Shown piece after piece: positions 23,919 to 33,290 of a stretch of 64,000 nucleotides of DNA. The stretch is taken from positions 28,074,527 through 28,138,526 of the forward strand of contig CM029121.1 of the NCBI GenBank assembly GCA_016859345.1, in the 5' to 3' direction. Origin of the DNA: Istiophorus platypterus (taxonomy: Eukaryota > Chordata > Actinopteri > Istiophoriformes > Istiophoridae). Positions within the stretch are counted from its first letter, which is position 1. Each line of letters starts with the position of its first letter. Below the pieces are notes generated by a model. That model did not search any database. It was not told where the DNA came from and saw only the letters and a list, made by a program, of their open reading frames with translations. The position numbers were made by a program, and so were the translations under genes.

Positions 23919-26474
23919 GGTCCCTGCTATACACTGTGCTGGGAGTAGAAACAGCCTAACCTTAATGTCGTCTTAATGCCAGTTCAAATGCAATTCAAGT
24001 CCAATTTCAAGGCAAACGTTTAGCCTGCGAAGTTAAAACGCTCCAGTGAAGCCTGCTCCATGGAGATCACACCGGGGAAATAACAAAAAATACAAAAATC
24101 CTCATATTCCAGAGCGAGGAAACGCTCATCAGCCAACGGTCACATTTCACGGGCGTTTACGACGCCTCGAATTCAAGATTAAACAAATTGGGAAAGACGC
24201 AGGTTTGGGTTCGGCGGTTTCGGAGGCTGCTGCGGTGCTTCCTGCTTCGGACGCAACGCTGCCAGAGGATTATTCGTGCAGTGGTATCGTGTTACGGCTC
24301 GGTTCTGGTTTTACCGACACCACTGATTCTATTTTCTCGACCAAACCCGTGTCTGGTATCCTCTGACCCGAGGTCCGAGATCCAGGGTCGCACCTCGACC
24401 CAGATCGACAGCGGCTTGTTCGCCCCAACGCCGATCGACATTCCAGTTCAAGTGTCTGAATTAACACTGCCCCGAATGTCACTCCCGCATAAACACGATG
24501 AAATAGACAAAAAGTTTTGCTGAGATGCCTCAGATGTCTGAAGGGAAAACTACCATATCCGATGGAGACACAGCTTCTGAACCACCTCAATCGTGCCCGT
24601 GCATTTATTTTTCCCCGTGGGCTCAGGTATACGGTGGCGCTGATGTCAGGGCCCACACTGACTCACACAAGCCCTAAACAAGTCTCAGGCTGAGGAGGAG
24701 TTCAGACGCTTTTGACGCCAGGACGGAAGCAGGCCTCCGCCTCCGCGACGCATCAGACGGAGGTCAACCGAACGGCCGTGGAAACGTAGGGCCGGAGAGC
24801 ACGTAGCGGTTCCTCAGACCGGGATTCGCTGAGACTGGGTGAAAGGATACAAGATGTAATCCTAGTCATGACTTTTAAAGCAGTTGATGCTGATGCAGAT
24901 TTTCTGTGTTTAGTTCAAAACACTATAAAGGGTAAAAAAAAAGATGTACTTTCTAGTCAACTCTATGAATCATCTGGCACTTCAGCCGCCCGACAATGTT
25001 CCCTGTTCTCAGAGCAGCTGGTCGGTTCCAAGCCGCCTGTCGCGGCTCATCGTGCCGACTGGCATCACCTCCGATTAGATTCTGGGTTGCGGAATTTTCA
25101 CCTCATCCCAGTTTTTTCCGGGTTGGGCCAGAAAAAGAAAGAGAAAGAAAAAAGAGACTTCAACCTGACTCTGAGATGAACGGCTGCCGCGGCACCCGCA
25201 GCGACTTGACGTGGTTGTTTCATGCTGCGCTGCCCTGACGTCCTCGCCATTTGTAACCCTCGTCCGGGCAAACACGACGCGCAGCGCCTGCCTCGGTCCT
25301 GAGCGGGAGCCCGTTCGCTGCCGTTGTTATTGATGGGACGGAGTGGACGACTCCTGAAGGTCACCTCGAAAATGGCAAAAAAAACAAAGAAAGCAGCTGG
25401 AAACAGGGAGCTGTGCACAAAGTCTCGGCAGCAGCCACGACTCCCGCTGAAGTGTCCTTGAGCAAGATGCCGAGGCCGCAGCAGGCGACTGGACCACGGA
25501 GCATCTGAAGTCCTCATTCGAAAGAGACAACAGACGAAGGAGAAGGAAAAAGGACATATCACAATCATAGATGCGGTAGATCCTCGTCCTTCAAACCCGG
25601 GCGTCTACGTTATCCACGATGCAACGTGGCCCACCTTCAGGTGTGAAGCTCCCACCGAACCGCTAACGAGGCTGGGAGCCGCCGACCTCACGCTGGGAAG
25701 CGGCCGTCGTTAGCTCACGGCGGCAGAGGAAGGACTCGGGTCAAATGCTCAAAGAAGAGTTGCAATACGTCAAAAAAAATAAATCGGATAAAATTTAAAG
25801 TCCCGCATTCAAAACCTTAATAAAGCAAAGGCAGGATGCAGCTGTAAACCCAAGGGTTTCAGTCAACCCGCGCTGCGGATCCTTCCAGATCCTCATCCAG
25901 CCCCCGGTGACCGGGATGGGCTCCGAGTGAACCGAGTGGGGCGGTTGTATCGTTCAGACAGGGCTAATTTATACAGCGGCTCAAAGACACACGGCAAGTT
26001 TTTAAATCGCTGGTATTTTCTTTCTTCGAACTACAAAACAACAGTGTGACCTCTGGAGGGTTTTTTAAACTCTGAAATAAAAACCAAAGCATGCTGGGAA
26101 GTCTGCTGATATTCCGCCTTTGTTTCTTCAGAAGCTTAATTTAATGAGCTGAAAGAAAACTCTCAGAAAAACCACTGATTCATTCACCTCATCATTTCAA
26201 CTCAGAAGCTCCGACATCCCAAAATAAAAACTGGAGACTTTGAGCCGAATTAACTTTGAATGAACAAAACTTATACATTAACATTAAGTTAATGAGAAAG
26301 AGACGTGATCGTTTGCGGCGTCGACGACAATAAGGTCGAGGAGAACTGACGATTACGAACCGGCCCCAAAAAATCATCAAAGTTAATGTGTCATTTCATT
26401 GCAGCATTTCAGACAAGAGAAAGGATCCAATTAGACAGAAGTGTGTGTGTGGAGTGTGTGTGGGGCATATTGGT

Positions 26475-26533
26475 CGTAATGCTGATGATGATGATGATGA
26501 TGGTGATGGTGATGGTGGTGGTGGTGGTGGTGT
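26475..26533. repeat. (GAT)n/(GGT)n trinucleotide repeat
   Basis: GATGATGATGATGATG grades into GGTGATGGTGATGGTGGTGG. No supported coding context. Confidence 0.9.
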
Positions 26534-26894
26534 ATTGTATAATCAATGCATTGACATTCGTGAGCCTTCATCTTTTGGGGGAATTTACACAACTCCCTCC
26601 AGGGACGCTACGGCTCCATGCCATCTTTCCACAGGTGCAGTCGTCCTCCACGACACCTGGAAGCACCTGGGAACCGCAGCTGGGCCCTGAGAGACGCCCC
26701 CTCCCCGTCCGTTAAACGCCTGCCACCTGAACCGGCCGGTGGGATCTGCCGCGCTGCCAGGAACAGAGCTTCCTCTAGCGACTCGGGCGCCATTCCGGGC
26801 GTGACGCGGAACCGATAAGTGCCCGGGCACCAGAGGACGCGATCATCGCTGGGGCTGCTGGAAACGACGGTAACGAGATTGACAGTGGTGGGGT

Positions 26895-26909
26895 GGGGGG
26901 GGGGGGGGG
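26895..26909. repeat. G15 homopolymer
   Basis: Fifteen consecutive G preceded by GGTGGGGT. Confidence 0.95.
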
Positions 26910-28591
26910 TTGGTAAATTTACATGCATGCTGATTGGACGGAGCGCCTGGATCAGTCCTCTGATGGATGCCTCCAGCTGGCTGCCTGTTAAAGACGCCAA
27001 AAAGTATGGAGGACAAATGGTGTCAAAATAAAATGCTCCCTAAATGGTAAAAAATACAAATGAAAACACAAAGACATTAGCTGAGTTTTCCAAACATCTG
27101 TCACTGAATATATACTGAGTACATTAATAAGGCTATATAATGCTTTAACTAAGAAAAAAAAATCCACTATTTTCAATTATTTTATACTTCAAATAGCTTC
27201 AGCCACCACATTATTGGAATAGTTACCTTTCATTAATAAGAGCTCAAGTTGCCATTACTGTACAGAGTAAGCAGTTAATCACAGGAGATTTATTCATGGA
27301 GCTACAGTAATAAAGACATTTTTAATGCATTTGGTGCATTATTTATTAGGGTCTCTAATTGGTTATTAGTGTGGAAGTCACATTAAATCCATCATAACTT
27401 TATTAGATATAACCTAACTGATTAAACTGGAGTAATTTAACTGCTTTTATTAACTGGTTTAAGGCAACATCGAGAGATGATGGCATCACCTGTAACTGAG
27501 AAATAAGGGGTTTTAAATAGGTGGCTCTACGGGGACATTGTTGATTTGTCTGGACGCAACGTTCCTGTTCCGGTTTCACTCTCAGCTCTCACAGCGTCGT
27601 TTCCAGAATAAAAGCCAATGTCCGCCACCTGCTCGGCAGCAAACGGCAGCCAGACCCAGCGAGAGACCAGCTGGGGAACATGGTGGAGCGTTTAGCAGCT
27701 AAAGAGCCAGAGGAGCTCTCAGGAGCCGGTGGAGACCAAAGATGGAGCTAAAAGAAGAGGGAGTACTGGGCTGTGACTTGCCAGGTGGGCTCAGAGACCA
27801 TATCGTGTTGGACTTTAACAGCCGGATGTCGAAGAGAATCAACCGTTTGATAACAAGTTAACTTAAAATGTGATAGCCTGTCAACACAATGTGTTACTGC
27901 AGGTTTAAAGGAAAACGTGGATCATAGAGTGAATACTTTTCCAAGTATTAAGTTCATTTTCATGATTAAGAACTTTTTTTTTATTTCTCGAAGCATGATC
28001 TACCATCTGCTGCTCATTTAACAAGTTTGGTTGGTTTTTTTTTGTTTCCTTAGTTCATGCTGCAGATTGTTGTGTGATATTCTCCACCACCCGAGCAACT
28101 GTTGGATGCTTTTCTATGCCAAGAAGGAATATTAAAAAGGACTAAAAAAATAATAAAGAAACCGACTTTAATACAGTTTAAGCCCATACGTACCAGTGTG
28201 GACGCCCTGCCACCGGGGCAAGGCGTTTTTTATGCGTATTCTATGGTAAAGAGTGCGGCTACGGTTGCGTAGTTGCCGAATGCTTCACTTTTCTGAGCTT
28301 TGTGACAAGGTTGTGAGTTTGTGTCGGAGCATAGCAGTGATTCACTTTTGCCACAAGCCGATGCCAGGTAATCTGATTAGAAATCAGCGTGATGGAGTGG
28401 ACCTCTTGACTGCGGCGTGATACGATTAGATGCGAGACGGCTGCGTTTCTTCCCGACTTCGACCTCCAGATACCTGAGGTTTATTACAGACCAGGCTGTG
28501 AACATATTACGTCCTTTATCAGTATCAGTCCGAGCGGTTCAGTCAGACTTTCAGCGATCTGTCGCTGCATCAGGGCTTGTGGGGACCGGGG

Positions 28592-28632
28592 TTGGGGGGT
28601 GGGGTGGGGTGGGGTGAGTGGGGGGGGGGGGG
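28592..28632. repeat. G-rich tract beside immp2l exon 4 donor
   Basis: GGGG blocks spaced by single T (28594-28616), followed by a run of 13 G (28620-28632). The spacing fits a G-quadruplex on the plus strand and a C-rich tract in the immp2l pre-mRNA, starting 11 nt inside intron 4. Confidence 0.9.
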
Positions 28633-28643
28633 TCCATTCCTAC

Positions 28644-28709
28644 CTTATGAAGTCACCCTCCAGGCCAATGACCCGCTTGATGATCTTCTGCTGGGGGTTC
28701 CTGGGGGAC
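28644..28709 (-). CDS. immp2l: immp2l exon 4 (catalytic lysine box)
   Basis: 66 bases encode the end of a valine codon, then S-P-R-N-P-Q-Q-K-I-I-K-R-V-I-G-L-E-G-D-F-I, and two bases of the next Arg codon. IIKRVIGLEGD is the signal-peptidase-I lysine box; by family analogy the Lys of KR is the general base of the Ser/Lys dyad that cleaves leader sequences in the mitochondrial intermembrane space. The acceptor is TTGTCCCTTCAG and the donor AAG|GTAGGA. It splices in frame to exon 5. The exon bearing the catalytic serine is not visible upstream within the window. Confidence 0.96.
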
Positions 28710-28999
28710 CTGAAGGGACAATAAACACACACAAGGCAATAAGCATAAAACCCAAACAGGAAAACACGAGCAAATAAAAATCATACAAGCGTGATGTCCT
28801 GAGCTGTAGAAACAGCTGTGTTCAGGGGGCTGGTGTCTGTTTGTGCATTCAGATTAAGTCTTAAGGCCTCAGTCACCCCCCCGCCCCCGGTCTCTGATGT
28901 TGTCGTATATGATGTTTTAACTTTTGCCTAAAAACTACTGATAAGGCAGCGGTGTGGTTTCGTTTCTTTCTTTTCTTTTTCTGTCTCCCGTGTGTGAAG

Positions 29000-29209
29000 G
29001 AGCTCTTGACAGGAATCGATCACGACCCCTTTTCATCTGTGATTCATCGCCTTACTCAACCAACGGCAACACTGAAAGCCAAACGACCCAGACTAATTGA
29101 AGAATCCCTGCCTGAGGAACTTAAAGCACAACTTACACAGACCGTAGGTCCAGCAACGCTCCACAGTAAAGAGAAGGTCGCTGTTGCACTGAAAGCGCTG
29201 GATGATTAA
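29000..29209 (+). CDS. Unidentified coding-like terminal exon
   Basis: I do not recognise this protein. A strong polypyrimidine tract (28968-28989) and AAG acceptor are followed by 69 open codons and TAA (29207-29209). The peptide begins ELLTGIDHDPFSSVIHRL, contains a basic KAKRPR cluster and acidic/Gln-rich amphipathic segments, and ends VAVALKALDD. The composition looks like natural protein: balanced charges, no low complexity, and alternating helix-like patterns. Reading upstream through the T-rich tract to an ATG at 28952 gives an implausible Phe-rich start, which favours an exon boundary at 29000. It could be the last exon of an unknown gene nested in immp2l, an exonised transposon or the tail of a retrocopy. 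No partner exons were found. Confidence 0.35.
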   Translation, partial: ELLTGIDHDPFSSVIHRLTQPTATLKAKRPRLIEESLPEELKAQLTQTVGPATLHSKEKVAVALKALDD

Positions 29210-30029
29210 AGCTCGTCTGCAGTCCGAGTACTTTTTCTCCCAACTGTCGTGCTGATTAAGTTCTAAGCCTCGCTGGATCAAACCTAAACTGCATGCCGGA
29301 CAAGCAAGAGCGTTTTCAAAGGGATGAAAATGTGATTGGTCATTTGATAAATATTCATATGCTACAGCTGTAATTTGTTTAACTTCCTTATATTTTTCCG
29401 GCCGACCCGTCTTATGGTGCTGTCACAACGTGACCCACAAAGATAGATGGACCCCAGTTTATTTTCGGATCTGAGTAGCACTGACCTCATCTTATATTTC
29501 TGTGAATTAATCATGTTGTTTTTCTTTTTTTTTTTTTCAAGTAAACTGGGTTTTTTCACGAACAACTGAAAACACGTTCTGCCCTAATTGTTTTTTGGAT
29601 CATTGTATCCAAGAGAATGTTCTTAATATACGTATTATTGAAATCTGTTGCCAGGAAGTTTGTAGGTTGCCATTTCAACACTGACTGGTACAACAAGATG
29701 GAACACAAATCTGTGAAAACAGTGCTGAAGGCAAATCATTGCCATTAAAAATAATGACCACTTAAGTCACTGGCTAATTCCCCTTTAGCTACTTTAAAAG
29801 CGTAAGTCGGTCTTATGAGTGAGTCTGTAATAGTCAGCCAAGTACATAATTGCTTTGGATACGAATGGAATCAAGCGCAGTGCCGGTTTAAGAGACTGGG
29901 CCTGTATAGGGCAGGATTTTGGCAAGAATGTGAAGTTTTACTCTAGTCACCTCTAATTAGGGAAGTAACTATTTTGCCCTTAAATGGGCCTCGCAGGTGT
30001 AGTTTCTCTCCCCGGCCAGCAAAGTGCTG

Positions 30030-30480
30030 CCAAACAAATGGTTACAGATAGATGGAGGAGATTCGGATTAGGACTAAGGTCAGGATATGGTGCAGGAAGT
30101 GGGATTCGCCATCAATCCATCCAACACTAATCCATTTTGCAATAGCAGCAGGCTAAGCTAAGCAAGGGGCCCAGATGTTCTTATCCCCAGGGGATCCCAA
30201 GGTGTTCCCTGTCCAGATGGGATGTCTATAAGCCCCTCAGAGCTTTCTGGGTCTGCCCTCAGCCGGACAAAGGCAGAAAACATCCACGGGGAGGAACACT
30301 GATCAAGCCCAACCATCCCAACTGCCTCTTTCAACATGGAGATGCTGCACCTCTACTCTGAGCTCCCTCGAGTTGTCCAAGGTCCTCAGCTACTGTTGAT
30401 GGCTGAACCCTTGCACCCTTCGAGGCAAACCGATTTTTTTGCCGATCGCTTCTGCATTCGCAATCTGTCAACAACTGAAT
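30030..30480. repeat. Degenerate teleost interspersed repeat
   Basis: Phrases such as AGCAGGCTAAGC...GGCCCAGATGTTC, GGGGATCCCAAGGTGTTCCC, ATGGAGATGCTGCACCTCTA and CTCTACTCTGAGCTCCCTCG follow, in order, a dispersed repeat I know from many fish genomes (GGGGATCCCGAGGCGTTCCC ... CTCTACTCTGAGCTCCTCCC). The copy is old, with many substitutions and losses. I cannot assign the class with certainty. Confidence 0.6.
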
Positions 30481-31094
30481 AGCCAACTGAGCAGTTTGGT
30501 AACTCGCAGCATTGCGGCAGAGTGCCTTTTTGTTCAGAGCAAGCCGAGTGCACCGTTGTCAACACCAGAAGAGAACTGGAGCAGCGGTGGCTTCGTCACA
30601 AGGTCGAGCGGTGACACTGTGAGCAAACGAGTCAAGCTCGCCAGGTTGTCTGGTAAAGCTGGAGACTGTTGAACGCCTACCTGAGGTTGGACCAACAGCT
30701 AAAGGCTCCTTTCCAGCACCCTAAGATGCCATTTGCTTTACCGGGCATGATGAGCAGCCTTGAACCCCAACAACCCGAGTTCACTCTCTGGTCCTCTCGT
30801 TTCAGAACAGGAATCAACCACTGCATCTGCCAGTCCAGAGGGACTTGGTGGTTCATCAGGGTATTTGAGGTGAACGGGATTTTTGGATTGGGTTTACTGA
30901 TCCTTTCCTATCTGGGTCAAGTATGAACCTGCACTTTTAGTTTGAAAACTTTGATTCATGCATCACAGTGTGGTGTAGGTCCTCCACTGATGGTCCCATG
31001 GAGACCTCAACCTTCAGCCTCTTGGGGTAAATCTAATCGACCCATGGTGTCCCACCGCTTGGGGCTTTTAGACTTCCTCAGTGACCCCTATAAG

Positions 31095-31345
31095 AGAGCG
31101 CGACGAGGCCTTATCTTTCGCCTCCTTCCTGTCTGTTCTTGCCTTTCTCCTGCTCTTCTATCTGTTCCTCCTCCGAGTTCTTCCTCGTCTCTTTCCTCTT
31201 ACTTTGGTTCCTTCAGTTCCTACTTTTCTTCATCCTCATCTTCATCCACTCTTTCATTTCCTCCTCATTTTTCTTCTTTCTGCTGCTCATCCTCTACCAA
31301 CCCCCTCCACCACCACCACCACCACCACCACCACCACCTCCTCCT
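31095..31345. repeat. Pyrimidine-rich stretch ending in (CCA)n
   Basis: TTCCTC/TCTTCC-rich sequence from about 31120, then CCACCACCACC (31316-31340). Overlapping open frames (Ser/Phe/Leu- or His-rich) are low-complexity artefacts. Confidence 0.8.
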
Positions 31346-31476
31346 CGTTGCCGTGGGGATACAGGGGATCATGGATGACTGACAGTTTGCTAAGCCAATT
31401 GCATTCACCCACAGCCACAGAGCTGAACACTCATTGGACGGTCTCTGGGGAGCTGGAATATATCAATGTGTGTATT

Positions 31477-31478
<2 letters not shown>

Positions 31479-31523
<45 letters not shown>
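31479..31523. repeat. (TG)n microsatellite
   Basis: About 22 TG units just upstream of a candidate lrrn3 promoter/exon. Confidence 0.95.
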
Positions 31524-31527
<4 letters not shown>

Positions 31528-31635
31528 GAGTGATGGATGATCTCTCCAAAAGCAGAGGAGAGGAAGGATGGAGGAACGACAAACATAACCATCATTCAGT
31601 CTCAGCGTCTCTCACCCCTCTCTCCTTTAAATCCC

Positions 31636-31636
31636 G

Positions 31637-31683
<47 letters not shown>

Positions 31684-31697
31684 CCTCCCTCCCTCAC
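31636..31697. repeat. (CT)n / CCCT tract
   Basis: CT repeats with a TTT interruption, then CCCT units. Such tracts are common in core promoters and 5' UTR exons of neuronal genes, but no direct evidence of promoter activity exists here. A C13 run follows at 31744-31756. Confidence 0.9.
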
Positions 31698-31759
31698 TCT
31701 CTCCCGCACACTCGCTTCCTCTCTCACTCTCAGTCTATCGGTGCCCCCCCCCCCCCGTC

Positions 31760-32015
31760 TCTCGCTGTGGAGAGAAAAAGAGAGAAGAGGTTTGTTCTTG
31801 GAGATGCTCGAGGAAAACAGGAAAAGAGCTGCTGCTGCTGCTGCTTGTGCTGGATGTTAACATGCAGCGCTGCATGGCTTAAATAAAACACACACACACC
31901 GATACGGCAACGCAGACACACACACACACACACACTCTGTTCTGCTGCAGCCATGCCAGGAATACCTGCTGAATATCTGCTGCTGCATGGGACATGATGG
32001 ATACTGCTTCTACTG
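31760..32015 (+). other. lrrn3: Candidate non-coding first exon of lrrn3
   Basis: The sequence ends in TACTG|GTGAGTG (donor GT at 32016-32017), a near-consensus 5' splice site on the lrrn3 strand. It has a 5'-UTR-like texture: a CT tract upstream, GCTGCTGCTGCTGC, and short ATG frames that stop quickly. It would splice to the acceptor at 49010-49011 across a 17-kb intron; human LRRN3 likewise has 5' non-coding exon(s) tens of kilobases upstream of a single coding exon. The 5' boundary is arbitrary. A CpG-dense block follows at 32.16-33.13 kb. This is inference from position and one splice signal. Confidence 0.3.
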
Positions 32016-32159
32016 GTGAGTGTGACATCGCTATGACTTGCGCTTGAGTGTGTGTGTGTGTGTGTGTGTGTTGGGAGGACTGCAGTAGTCCTTGAGAGCT
32101 GTGGCGGCTCAGCCTGCAGTTCTGACAGCTGAGGGGAATGAGAAAACAGGGCTGGGGAT

Positions 32160-33130
32160 ATTTGTCGCAGGTTTTAAAATGCGTGCGAGGACGCCGCGGC
32201 TCCGCCGACGAATCCCCACATTTCCGAGTCTCGAGCCTTTTCCCCGTTTTGTCCAGCTGCTTGTTTTGTGCCTCTGAGCGAGGAAAATGTGTTGAAGTCG
32301 GCGGAGCGGAGTCTGGTCGGTGTCACTCCACAGGTTCATCCCCTGAAGTCAGAGAAAGGTGGAAATGTGCAACAAGACCGGATGAAGCGGGGGCTGTGTT
32401 GTTTTTTTTTATGTGAGGGGAAGGCAGGGGCTTTTTATGTGGCAGGTCAAAGTGGAGAGAGCCAGGGCAGAGTCAGGGACAGCATGCGACAAAGGTCCCG
32501 GGCCAGGTTAAACCCCGGGGAAATCACGTTAACGAGGCACATGCCCCCCCGCCGCCACCGGGAGTCTTAGCCTCAGGGACGCTTCCGGAGCGCTAACGAG
32601 GCGGAAGTGTCCGAGCCTGGCCGGCTCCGGCCGGAGCCCGTGCCAACGGATGGCGTTTGCTGGTGTGTGATGTGGCGCCGTGAGTCAGGCGGGAGCGCGG
32701 CGCCGTTTGCGTTTGGACGGGAGCAGTCAGAGTTTAGATGTGCAGGGCACAGGATTGGCTGTGGGTGGGGGGGGCGATCTGCTCTGGCAGGGGGAAAGAC
32801 GTTCTCAACACCGCCTGCCTAATTAACCAGAACCTCCGTCTCTCTCCGTCCCCCTCCCTCCCTCCCTCCCACCCTCCCCCTGCTCCATCGTCACTCCTGC
32901 TGTTTCTAAGCCTCGCCAGTAATTAACAGAAGCGCACTAGCGTGTCTTGGGGCGTGCATCGACCCCCCCGGCCGAGCGACGGTCAAGCGAGCGGGGTCGA
33001 AGCCTCGGCTTTCTCGCGTCAACACGCAGCGGCGTCGGACTCGCCGAGCCTTCGCGCGTCGGCTGTGGAGACTTTAGAGATGCCGCCTCCTCCAGAGCTC
33101 CACAAGTAACACGTCAGTCTTCGTCCCTAA
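32160..33130. promoter_or_regulatory. CpG-dense block, possible promoter-associated island
   Basis: CG dinucleotides are concentrated here (for example GGCCGGCTCCGGCCGGAGCC near 32619 and TCGCGTCAACACGCAGCGGC near 33013), with (TG)n at 32047-32071 just before. No TATA box or coding start is evident. Several other CpG-rich patches exist in the window, so this is not unique. Confidence 0.3.
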
Positions 33131-33179
33131 TTTCCATCACGCGCCTCCTCGGGGGCTTCGCAGCACATTTGCTCTGATT

Positions 33180-33290
33180 AGACCGCAGGAGCAAAACAGC
33201 CCGTTATTTTCATTTAATTGACAATAGGAGGAGGATTACTCCAATGTGACTTAATGCCAATTAAATGATGACAGTAGGCCACTTTCTATA
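33180..33290. other. AT-rich stretch with paired TTAA/CAATTAA motifs
   Basis: CATTTAATTGACAATAGGAGGAGG and ACTTAATGCCAATTAAATGATG lie close together within non-repetitive sequence. The texture resembles conserved non-coding elements, but conservation cannot be judged from one sequence. Confidence 0.25.

Larger units (their letters stand above)
13753..28643 (-). other. immp2l: immp2l intron 4
   Basis: A 14.9-kb intron between exons 4 and 5. It contains the micro/minisatellites and old repeats listed separately. Stretches where I recognise nothing: 14120-14770, 15000-15470, 16970-17590, 18430-19670, 19730-21870, 22130-23540, 23920-26470 and 26540-27000. The stretch 27000-27480 is notably AT-rich and non-repetitive, and might hold conserved non-coding sequence. 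G runs of 14 or 15 lie at 15479-15492, 19387-19400 and 26895-26909. Confidence 0.8.

Noticed and set aside
30439..30672. 77-codon frame after the interspersed repeat
   Set aside because: It overlaps the degenerate repeat region and has no recognisable protein content.
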